This document shows positions 16,101-22,559 of a stretch of DNA of 29,687 nucleotides, piece by piece. A model generated the notes under the pieces. The model worked only from the letters and a program-made list of their open reading frames with translations. It did not search any database and had not been told where the DNA came from. A program made the translations under genes and the position numbers. Every line of letters begins with the position of its first letter. Position 1 is the stretch's first letter. Source of the stretch: JANOAR01 sp031411235 (GTDB taxonomy: Bacteria; Verrucomicrobiota; Verrucomicrobiia; Verrucomicrobiales; Verrucomicrobiaceae). Location of the stretch: contig JANOAR010000110.1 in assembly GCA_031411235.1 (NCBI GenBank), forward strand, positions 1-29,687. The letters are read 5' to 3'.

Positions 16101-17259
16101 AGGCGAAGCCGAGGACAGCAACGCCGGGCTCCCGTCCGCAACAGTAGAGCCCTACGCCAACACCGAACAAGCGACAGATGACCAACCCACCGAAGTCGTC
16201 TGGTCTGCTGATGCTGAGCCCGCCGAAGACGAAGGCGACAGCGAGTGGAAAGATGCACGCTCCGTCGCCGAAGAAATCAACGAACCAGAAGCGCCTGCTG
16301 CCACCGTCGATCCCTACACCAGCATCGACTGGAACTACGTCACCCTGACCGTCGCCGACCTGCGCCAGCGGCTCGATGGCATCGGCTCCGTCAACCTCGA
16401 TGCCATTCAGGAGTTCGAGGAACTCGAACAGCGCTACACCTTCCTCGACGGTCAATTTAACGACCTCACCAAGAGCAAAGACGAACTGCTGCAAGTCATC
16501 GCCAAGATCAACGACACGACGAAGGCCATGTTCGTCGAGACCTTCAATCTCGTGCGCGGCTACTTCCAAAACAACTTCGCCGAACTCTTCGGCGAGACCT
16601 CCAAGGCCGACCTGCTACTCGTCAACGAAGACGACCCGCTGGAGTCCGGCATCGAAATCATCGCCAAGCCCCCAGGCAAAAAATTGCAGACTATCAGCCT
16701 GCTCAGCGGCGGCGAGCGCAGCATGACGGCGGTGGCCCTGCTCTTCAGCATCTACCAGGTAAAGCCTAGCCCCTTCTGCGTGCTCGACGAGCTGGATGCC
16801 CCTCTCGATGAGTCCAACATCTCGCGCTTCCTCAAGATGCTGGAGAACTTCATCGGCAACAGCCAGTTCATCATCGTCACCCACAACAAGCGCACCATGG
16901 GCCGCGCCGATGTGATCTACGGGGTCACCATGCAAGAGCGCGGCGTCAGCAAGCCCGTCGGCGTGCGCATGACGACCGAGGCCAACGCCACCCACATCGA
17001 CAGGCAGCGCGGTATTGGCAAAGTCGAGATCGACACCAGCGACAACAGCTACGGCCAAGCCAATGGCACCCGAGTCAACACCGACGAACCTCTACCCGAT
17101 GATTTCGCCGATCTCGTCGTGGATACCGAGGCCATCGCCGCCGCTCCGCCAGCGCTGACGGACGAGCCTTTCCCCAAGCGCAATGACAGCGACTCCGGCG
17201 ATGTCGTTTATATCGCCCATGAGGAAATCGAGGACGAGGAAGTGGGCCTGCTGGCCTAG
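13138..17259 (+). CDS. smc: Chromosome segregation/condensation ATPase SMC, extended form
   Basis: Structural-maintenance-of-chromosomes ATPase that dimerises and, with ScpA and ScpB, folds and segregates the chromosome. At 1373 residues it is longer than the usual 1150-1200. Walker A is GPNGCGKSN (31-39), and the Q-loop region MAQGQIDMLLSSKPEDRRSVFEEAAGITKFK follows. A long coiled coil leads to the hinge (about 520-670: GVRGLLASAIEVEQLYITAVEAA to VIYGGAS), and a second coiled coil returns. The ABC signature LLSGGERS is at about 1187 and Walker B FCVLDELDAPLDE at about 1212. The extra length is an acidic low-complexity insert at about 980-1055, just before the C-terminal head half, and an acidic tail of about 95 residues after the final ATPase strand. 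scpA and scpB are not in the window. Confidence 0.95.
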   Translation: MYLKSLTLHGFKSFADKTTFEFSTGVTGIVGPNGCGKSNVVDAIRWVLGETSAKALRGDEMADVIFNGTDKRKPVGMAEVTLTMADCEQALKVDFNEMSLTRRVFRDGRSEYRLNNTLCRLRDFHDLLAGTGIGRAAYSIMAQGQIDMLLSSKPEDRRSVFEEAAGITKFKGQKKEALRKLEYTEVNLLRIADIVAEVKRQMGTVQRQAQKARRYQILLTDQRTLDTHLGHKHWSEYSAEKTETETLLTDLLLRLNDAHKLLHNTEREASETREAYHAIEGTLNTLRAQAQEMRTQVQAAESKMGFNRERSEELEGRIRKHDEDIANAQELIEQQQREMATADEQLNIIRANIEGRQLALNEHQGGHQSLAPQRGELDNQRRAVRESIRMYEGQLAASESRIQSLTTQIAADRQRHEALQRDLQSSSQAREAAQIEYDDLQHQLTDLEAARNELDEQLKAIASGIVEKRRQRDTLDTELNELQRTATQRRSRLEVLQQLIQKGEGLDQGTQQVLRGLDNPDIYMTGVRGLLASAIEVEQLYITAVEAAMREHLQAVLLTESELAMQIVERLAQQKMGKTAIIAQDFAMRRQSSADISPVSRGPLPHGAIAWAVDKVKAREGTQGIVEHLLAHTLIADSLHSAMRIKRQHPDLAIATMQGEFISETGVIYGGASKEEATSTLRREAEVRTLVGEVEALEMRLLEKEDVLATLRHDLEDQQREEATLREQSQHTREQFSQYQGKLSVVQRALQQASAKADSVDWEQSQLGERMAAAEANIISQREQAAQAAEAVEGARAHEQELEIEADSIARREMESSERLGELRIALAHEMSSLQALEGRRTPIARRMSELLASIQRYEHEILTWRERLGSSEAENESLAMQIEEKRSFVGMAEEELATQTAGRMQFFERVGQLEQQLSALRLENTAMTEQRSKSEVQLTRVDLRLENLTAQLQERYQLDPAAFVPDLAALEAAIEGQRKGRGRRASAGEAEDSNAGLPSATVEPYANTEQATDDQPTEVVWSADAEPAEDEGDSEWKDARSVAEEINEPEAPAATVDPYTSIDWNYVTLTVADLRQRLDGIGSVNLDAIQEFEELEQRYTFLDGQFNDLTKSKDELLQVIAKINDTTKAMFVETFNLVRGYFQNNFAELFGETSKADLLLVNEDDPLESGIEIIAKPPGKKLQTISLLSGGERSMTAVALLFSIYQVKPSPFCVLDELDAPLDESNISRFLKMLENFIGNSQFIIVTHNKRTMGRADVIYGVTMQERGVSKPVGVRMTTEANATHIDRQRGIGKVEIDTSDNSYGQANGTRVNTDEPLPDDFADLVVDTEAIAAAPPALTDEPFPKRNDSDSGDVVYIAHEEIEDEEVGLLA

Positions 17260-17273
17260 CAGGCGAGAGGTGG

Positions 17274-17320
17274 CTCCATAAAATCGCGCCTCGACGACCT
17301 CCACGAGGCGTTCTATGGAG
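17274..17320. repeat. Two-part hairpin between smc and the lipid kinase gene
   Basis: An outer arm CTCCATA (17274-17280) pairs with TATGGAG (17314-17320), and nested inside it CGCCTCG (17287-17293) pairs with CGAGGCG (17304-17310), leaving a 10-nt loop. A 10-bp palindrome, GAGGTACCTC, overlaps its end at 17318-17327. A T-run at 17337-17341 is too far away for a standard terminator. It could be an attenuator, an RNA processing site or a REP-like element. Confidence 0.5.
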
Positions 17321-17369
17321 GTACCTCGCGACATCCTTTTTAATCCGTCGTGCAGCTTCCGTAGAGATC

Positions 17370-18269
17370 ATGGCCGAACGCATCCCTGTCATCGTAAACC
17401 CCGCCGCCCGCAGCTCGCGTGCAGGCGGTATGGTGGCACGAGTACAAGCCCTGCGACCCGAGCCCGAGCTGCACTTCACCGAGTCGGTAGGCCATGCCAC
17501 CGAGATCGCCGAGCGCCTCGCCCGCGAAGGCCGCGAGCTAGTCGTCGCAGCAGGCGGCGATGGCACGGTGAACGAGGTGCTGCAAGGCCTGTGCCGTGTG
17601 AATGCCACACGCCCCAATCCTGCCACGCACACCGCGCTAGGCACGCTGCCTGCGGGCACGATGAATGTCTTCGCCTATGAGATCGGTTTCCCCAGCCATG
17701 CGCACTGGGTGCAGCCGTGGCAGATCATCAGCTCTGGCGCACGCCGCAGCATCGACCTGTGGATGGCCAATGATCAGTATTTCCTGCAACTCGCTGGCGT
17801 GGGCCTCGATGCCGAGATCATTCGCCGCACAACTTCGGCAGCAAAGAAAAAACTCGGCCCGCTCGCCTATGTGCTCTCGGCGGTCGAGGTGCTGAAGGTG
17901 CAGTCCCCTGCCCTCTCGCTTCAGATTCCAGGTCGCCCCGCGCTGTGTGGCTCCACCGTCCTCATCGGCAATGGGCGCAACTACGGCGGACGCTTCACCA
18001 TGTTCCCCAACGCCAAGGCCAATGATGGCCTGCTCGATGTGCTCATCTTCCGCGAGCCACTGAATGCCTGGCACGCGGCGCAATTATTGCGCGGTGCCTT
18101 GGCGGATGGCTACACGCACAGCGAGGACTTGGATTACCTGCAACTGCCGAGCTTCACCGTATCGAGCAACATCGAGACGGCGATGGAAGTGGACGGCGAG
18201 TTGAGCGGCTGCACGCCTGTGACCTTCAAACGTGCGCCGTTCGATCTGCGCATCGCCGCTGGCCAGTGA
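17370..18269 (+). CDS. Diacylglycerol kinase-family lipid kinase (YegS/DagK-like)
   Basis: A 299-residue enzyme of the DAGK catalytic family, phosphorylating a lipid hydroxyl (diacylglycerol or related) with ATP at the inner face of the membrane. The N-terminal strand IPVIVNPAARSSRAGG leads to the nucleotide-binding signature AGGDGTVNEVLQGL (Gly62-Asp64-Thr66), then LGTLPAGTMNVFAYEIGFP, the phosphate loop seen throughout the family. The second domain has VLIGNGRNYGGRFTMFPNAKANDGLLDVLIF and EVDGELSG near the C-terminus, also conserved. The lipid substrate cannot be read from sequence. It follows smc on the same strand after the hairpin region, and its 3' end lies 9 bp from the convergent glycosyltransferase gene. 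Confidence 0.88.
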   Translation: MAERIPVIVNPAARSSRAGGMVARVQALRPEPELHFTESVGHATEIAERLAREGRELVVAAGGDGTVNEVLQGLCRVNATRPNPATHTALGTLPAGTMNVFAYEIGFPSHAHWVQPWQIISSGARRSIDLWMANDQYFLQLAGVGLDAEIIRRTTSAAKKKLGPLAYVLSAVEVLKVQSPALSLQIPGRPALCGSTVLIGNGRNYGGRFTMFPNAKANDGLLDVLIFREPLNAWHAAQLLRGALADGYTHSEDLDYLQLPSFTVSSNIETAMEVDGELSGCTPVTFKRAPFDLRIAAGQ

Positions 18270-18278
18270 TGCGCAGCC

Positions 18279-19463
18279 CTACTCCCCGCGCAGCAGTGGC
18301 TCGATGTGCTGCTCGCACACGCGTGGCCAGTCCAGATAACCCGCGAGCAAGGTGCGGCGCAGGTAGCGCCCCTCCATGCGCGGGTGCTCCGCGATGATCG
18401 CCGCCATATCCTCCGGCGTTTGTTCCTCTAGCCCCAAGTAGGTGGCGATGTGCCGCCCGATCTCGCGGTGCGCAGGTATGTCGGAGCAAAAAACCGGAAT
18501 GCCATGCAGCCCCGCCTCCAGGATCGGCAGGCCAAAGCCCTCCGTCTGACTGGGGAAAAGCAACGCATCGGAGACCACATAGAGACTGCGCACATCGTCA
18601 TCGGTCAGTGCCCCGGCTTCGCCCAAAAAGTAGGCGCTATCGCCGAGTTGCAGCTCCTCAGTCAGCAGCGCCAACTCACGACCATAGGCAAGGCCATCCG
18701 CATTGTGTGGATCGGGCGCACCCGTGATGAGCAGTGCAACATCAAGCGACTGCGCTGCGAGCGCATGAGCGATGCGCAGGCTCAGCTCGATGTTCTTGCG
18801 CCGCAGAATACGTGTGGGATGCACCAGCACATAGTCGCGATCCCACAGGCGCAGGTCATCGACGAGCGTGCTCACACGATCCGTCAGCGCCAGCGTGCGG
18901 GCCACGTCGATGCCGTTGGGGATCACGCGCACCGTTTCATCATCAAGGCCCGTGAGGCGCTTGTACTCACGACGTCGCACCTCGGAGACCGCGACTTGTT
19001 GCGCTGCGGGTGGCTGCGCGAGCAGGGCGAGATCAGGCCGATCCCAGGCCAGCGCCGCATAGTGTGGATTGCTCGCGGCCACATCGTGAACCCAGTTGAT
19101 CCAGCGCTGCCCCGTGCCCACACTTTGCTCCGCAAGACAGCGCAGAGCCGCCGTTGCCGCGAGGTTGAAGGGCATGGTGAAAAGATTGTGAACGAGCACC
19201 ACATCGCTACCCACGAGATGCTCCGTGAGCCATTGCTGAAGCTCGGGCGAAGTCGGCACTGCAACATCGCCCCAGGCATCGCGATTCGCGCCAAGTGCAG
19301 GGTTGGGGATGACCTCGATACCATCGCCGAGATCGGCTTCATTGCCGCAAAGGACACGCACGCGATACCCACGCCGTATGAGGTGACGCGCCTGCTCGGC
19401 GATGACGCGCTCCACGCCACCAATGATGGGCGGTGCGGAGTAGTGGATGAGGGTAAGTGTCAT
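18279..19463 (-). CDS. Glycosyltransferase family 4 (GT-B fold)
   Basis: A retaining glycosyltransferase of 394 residues, acting on an unknown acceptor at the cytoplasmic face of the membrane. The N-terminal Rossmann half opens with IHYSAPPIIGGVERVIAEQARHL, the acceptor-side glycine loop of GT4. The C-terminal nucleotide-sugar half has VIPNGID, LVHPTRILRRKNIELSLRIAHAL and the E-x7-E signature EGFGLPILE within LLFPSQTEGFGLPILEAGLHGIPVFCSD. The start codon overlaps the stop of the NadD-NadK gene (4 bp), so it is the second cistron of that operon. The coupling to NAD synthesis is unexpected. It could make LPS, exopolysaccharide or a glycolipid; nothing local decides. Confidence 0.9.
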   Translation of the reverse strand: MTLTLIHYSAPPIIGGVERVIAEQARHLIRRGYRVRVLCGNEADLGDGIEVIPNPALGANRDAWGDVAVPTSPELQQWLTEHLVGSDVVLVHNLFTMPFNLAATAALRCLAEQSVGTGQRWINWVHDVAASNPHYAALAWDRPDLALLAQPPAAQQVAVSEVRRREYKRLTGLDDETVRVIPNGIDVARTLALTDRVSTLVDDLRLWDRDYVLVHPTRILRRKNIELSLRIAHALAAQSLDVALLITGAPDPHNADGLAYGRELALLTEELQLGDSAYFLGEAGALTDDDVRSLYVVSDALLFPSQTEGFGLPILEAGLHGIPVFCSDIPAHREIGRHIATYLGLEEQTPEDMAAIIAEHPRMEGRYLRRTLLAGYLDWPRVCEQHIEPLLRGE

Positions 19464-20845
19464 GTTCTGAACTGTATCGCCGCGATTTTCTCCGCCATGT
19501 CGTGCGTCGCATTGAACACCAGCTCCACCGAGGCTGCACGCGAGATACGTGCTCGCAGGCAGCGCACGCGGCCCTGCTCATGCCCATCGACGAAGGCTTC
19601 CACTGGGCGTCGTTCGGGATCCAAGCAACGGATTTCCACCATCGTATCCGTGGAGAGCAGCGCACTCTGCCAGCCGATGGGCTCCATCACATTCGAGCCC
19701 ACCAGCAGCCACGCGGGTGTGTCCGCGAGCAAGGGCGAGGCTCCCATGCTGCGGGCGTAGGCCGTCGAGCCAGCGGCGGTGGCGACCAGTGCGCCATCGC
19801 TCACCAGCTTGCTCAGCCGCGTGATGCCATTCACGCTGACTTCCAGCCAGGCGGACTGGCTCGTCGCACGCTCCACCCAGGCATCGTTGAAGCCATGCAT
19901 CGTCCGCGTATTTCCATGCTCATCCTCCACTTCCAAATACAGCATTGGTAGCTGGCGAAAAATCACATCGCGCGGTGGGAAGTCCGCTTGCAGCACGGAC
20001 TCCGCGCCATTCATGAGAAAGCCCAAGTGCCCCGCATTGACCCCATAGAGCGGCAGGCGCGAGCGCCAATGCTCGCGTATCGCCCGCAGCATCGTGCCAT
20101 CCCCCCCCAGCGTGGCGATGAACTGCGCGTCCGCCACCTGCTCACAGGCTCCCTCGAAGTGCGCGGCCCACTCGGCCACATTGGGGTTGCGCGGGTCGGC
20201 CTGGAGCCAAAAGGGAGCCCCCGCTAGTGAGCCTCGCGCCGAGCTACTCGGCTGCGGCGCACGGTACAAGCCATAGCGCTGGATGTAGGCCAGCGGTCGT
20301 GCCCCGAGCATCGACTCGACGCTCTTTGCCTTGGCCAAGCACTCGCGGATTTCACTGCTAGAGCCCGGCACCTCTAGCTCCAATACCTCGGCATGTGGTG
20401 GCAGATCCGCAGGGGCAAAGACATGCCCAGGCCGCGTCAGCACAATGAAACGCGCTGTGCTCCACAACTGCACTCCCTTCTCCCACGAGCGCTGAATCTC
20501 CGACTGCCCACTGGCCCCGCCTGCGATGAGATCGACCCCCACGCAGTGCCACACCTCGCCCCCCGAGGCATAGCGCGAGTCCAGCGCATGAGCCCGGGTG
20601 AACGTGCTCTGCTCCAGGTCGAAGAGATCGACCTCCACCCTTTCCAGCCCGGCAAACGCCATATCTGCCAGCGCTGCGCGATACACCGCAGGCACCGTAT
20701 TCGTGCTCTCCTTATCGGGCCGAGGACCACAGGGCACCACCATCACACGGTCGAATCGTGCCGCGAGCGCCGCCGCAATAGCGCGGTGGTGGAGACCAGG
20801 GGGATTAAAACTACCCCCGAAGAGAGCGATACGAACAGAAGCCAT
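19460..20845 (-). CDS. Fused nicotinate-nucleotide adenylyltransferase-like domain and NAD kinase
   Basis: One uninterrupted frame of 461 residues joins two NAD-pathway enzymes. Residues 1-195 resemble NadD, which adenylates nicotinate mononucleotide: IALFGGSFNPP at the nucleotide loop, VPCGPRPDK, CVGVDLI, FIVLTRPGH, the GSSSEIRE form of the ISSTxxR motif (161-168) and the C-terminal YIQRYGLYR (187-195). A short linker (196-215) leads to a NadK domain, which phosphorylates NAD to NADP: LGGDGTMLRAI (catalytic Asp249), NAGHLGFL (270-277), FNDAWVER and SDGALVATAAGSTAYARSMGASPLL (349-373). The NadD HxGH motif reads GLHH here, so the adenylyltransferase may be altered or inactive. The ATG at 20845 gives a normal NadD N-terminus; 66 bases of upstream open frame are polar and unlikely. 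It overlaps the GT4 gene by 4 bp. Confidence 0.9.
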   Translation of the reverse strand: MASVRIALFGGSFNPPGLHHRAIAAALAARFDRVMVVPCGPRPDKESTNTVPAVYRAALADMAFAGLERVEVDLFDLEQSTFTRAHALDSRYASGGEVWHCVGVDLIAGGASGQSEIQRSWEKGVQLWSTARFIVLTRPGHVFAPADLPPHAEVLELEVPGSSSEIRECLAKAKSVESMLGARPLAYIQRYGLYRAPQPSSSARGSLAGAPFWLQADPRNPNVAEWAAHFEGACEQVADAQFIATLGGDGTMLRAIREHWRSRLPLYGVNAGHLGFLMNGAESVLQADFPPRDVIFRQLPMLYLEVEDEHGNTRTMHGFNDAWVERATSQSAWLEVSVNGITRLSKLVSDGALVATAAGSTAYARSMGASPLLADTPAWLLVGSNVMEPIGWQSALLSTDTMVEIRCLDPERRPVEAFVDGHEQGRVRCLRARISRAASVELVFNATHDMAEKIAAIQFRT

Positions 20846-20957
20846 CCGCGACTGTCTAGGAAATCGGCTTGGCGACAAACCTTTTTCATCAGCGCAGTAC
20901 GGAAGTTGCAAGGCCTTAGCAATTCGTCCATAAATCCCAAGTCATCCTACTGACACA

Positions 20958-22556
20958 ATGCCTGCCACAAAATTCGTCTGTCCTCACTGTGAAAAGCCCG
21001 CTGAAGTGCAAGTGACATCCGTCACACGCTCCCGCGAGTGCCCTCACTGCGGGCAAGCCGTGCTCTTGCAGGTCGGCGCAAAGAATACCAAAAGTAAGCG
21101 CAAAGCCCTCCTCGTGGGCAACCAGCCCCCTGCCGAGCCAACTCCAAAAGCAGCCCCCAAGGCTACCAAAAAAGCTCGTCCACCCCCTGGTGCCGGAGAA
21201 ACGCCTCCCCTAGCTCCTGCCATCGTTGCGCCCGAAGCCCCCGCCAATCCGCCTCCACGCAGTGAGGCAAAGGTCATCACAGGCTCCGTCCCCCTCTCCC
21301 ACTTAGGCATCACTGGGCCAGCCTACGAGCCCAAGGCACTTGAAGGTGAAGTCTTTGAACGGATGAAGATGGATCCTGAATTACAGGCCCATCGACGCAA
21401 CCTATTCGCTGGCATCGCAGTGGTCATCTCGTTCATCGTGCTGGCCATCATCATGAACTTTACAGGCAGTGATGAGGCCCCCGTCGCCGCGCCTCAGCCG
21501 CGCCTTGTTGAGCCCACCCAAAAGCCAAGCCCCATCACCGAAGAGCCCCCCAAGCTCCCCTCCAATACCATCGCCCTGCGCACCCTAGACCAAGCCAAAG
21601 CGAGTGCCGCAACCCCCGAGTCCAAAAAGCTCACCTTTTCCCCCGCTGAACAGGGCACCCAAGCTGCTGCTGCCACTACCACCACGGCCACCAACAGCGC
21701 CCAAGCACCGTCCGCCAACGCCATGTTATCGCGTCCGATCCTCAGCGAGCGCAAGCCCACCCAGCAAGCCGTCCCCATGCGGCCCAACCTCGCTGCCGCG
21801 CCCACAGGCAATACCACCCCCACGCTCAGCCGCACCCGGCCACTCATGCGCCCCAGAGTCAACGGAGCCGTACCCGCACCACTTGAGCTTTCCGTCGCCG
21901 CCAAGACCGTCGCCGCCTTCCTCAACGCCCCGTCACTCAACGCCCGACTCCGCCTCACCGCCAATGCACCTTTGGTCGAGGAGACCATGCGCACCTACTA
22001 CACCACCCACGTCGATGGCCCCACCCCCTTCGTTGAGATCATGTCTTCAGCCGAGTCCGAGTTTAGCACCCATCAGTCCAGCCACACCGTGCTGCTCAAA
22101 GATGGCAGCATCCGCGAAGTGTGCGTCGTCCACGGCAAAGACGATTCCTACCTCGTGGACTGGCCCAGCCTCGTCATCTACTCCGAGATGGACTGGTCAG
22201 AATTCATGGCCACCAAGGTCAACCAAGGGAAAATCTTCCGCGTCATCGCCGAGTTCGACAACTACTTCACCAACTACTTCGCCGACTCCGATTCCCTCCG
22301 TTGCATCAAAATCACCAACCCCCTCTCCCCCGCCGCACCCGTCATCTACGCCTATGCGGAAAAACAAAGCACCGTTGGTCGTGAACTCGACCACTGGATC
22401 CAGAGCAACGCCGGCAAACCCATCAAACTCACCGTGCGGCTCAAGTACCCCACCAATGCCGATGCTTCCAATCAAGTCTGGCTCACCGACCTCATCAGCG
22501 CAGGCTGGGCCGCACCAGCCCAGGCCACGGGCCGAGGCAACGTAGGACTGCGCTGA
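20958..22556 (+). CDS. Zinc-ribbon, single-pass membrane protein, unknown function
   Basis: A 532-residue protein I cannot name. It opens with a four-cysteine zinc ribbon (Cys8 and Cys11 in CPHC, Cys28 and Cys31 in CPHCG), then a basic, Ala/Pro-rich linker. One transmembrane segment follows (about 149-166, LFAGIAVVISFIVLAIIM), then a long low-complexity Pro/Thr/Ala stretch and a folded C-terminal domain from about 310 (LELSVAAKTVAAFLNAPSLNARL to the end). That domain has an aromatic core such as DDSYLVDWPSLVIYSEMDWSEFM and FDNYFTNYF. The topology would put the zinc ribbon in the cytoplasm and the C-terminal domain outside. It ends 3 bp before the GT-C gene, so the two are very likely co-transcribed. 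I recall this architecture in Verrucomicrobiota as hypothetical proteins. Confidence 0.75.
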   Translation: MPATKFVCPHCEKPAEVQVTSVTRSRECPHCGQAVLLQVGAKNTKSKRKALLVGNQPPAEPTPKAAPKATKKARPPPGAGETPPLAPAIVAPEAPANPPPRSEAKVITGSVPLSHLGITGPAYEPKALEGEVFERMKMDPELQAHRRNLFAGIAVVISFIVLAIIMNFTGSDEAPVAAPQPRLVEPTQKPSPITEEPPKLPSNTIALRTLDQAKASAATPESKKLTFSPAEQGTQAAAATTTTATNSAQAPSANAMLSRPILSERKPTQQAVPMRPNLAAAPTGNTTPTLSRTRPLMRPRVNGAVPAPLELSVAAKTVAAFLNAPSLNARLRLTANAPLVEETMRTYYTTHVDGPTPFVEIMSSAESEFSTHQSSHTVLLKDGSIREVCVVHGKDDSYLVDWPSLVIYSEMDWSEFMATKVNQGKIFRVIAEFDNYFTNYFADSDSLRCIKITNPLSPAAPVIYAYAEKQSTVGRELDHWIQSNAGKPIKLTVRLKYPTNADASNQVWLTDLISAGWAAPAQATGRGNVGLR

Positions 22557-22559
22557 GCG

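Noticed and set aside
20846..20911. Longer N-terminus of the NadD-NadK fusion
   Set aside because: The 22 extra residues are polar and precede the beta strand that starts every NadD; ATG at 20845 is better.
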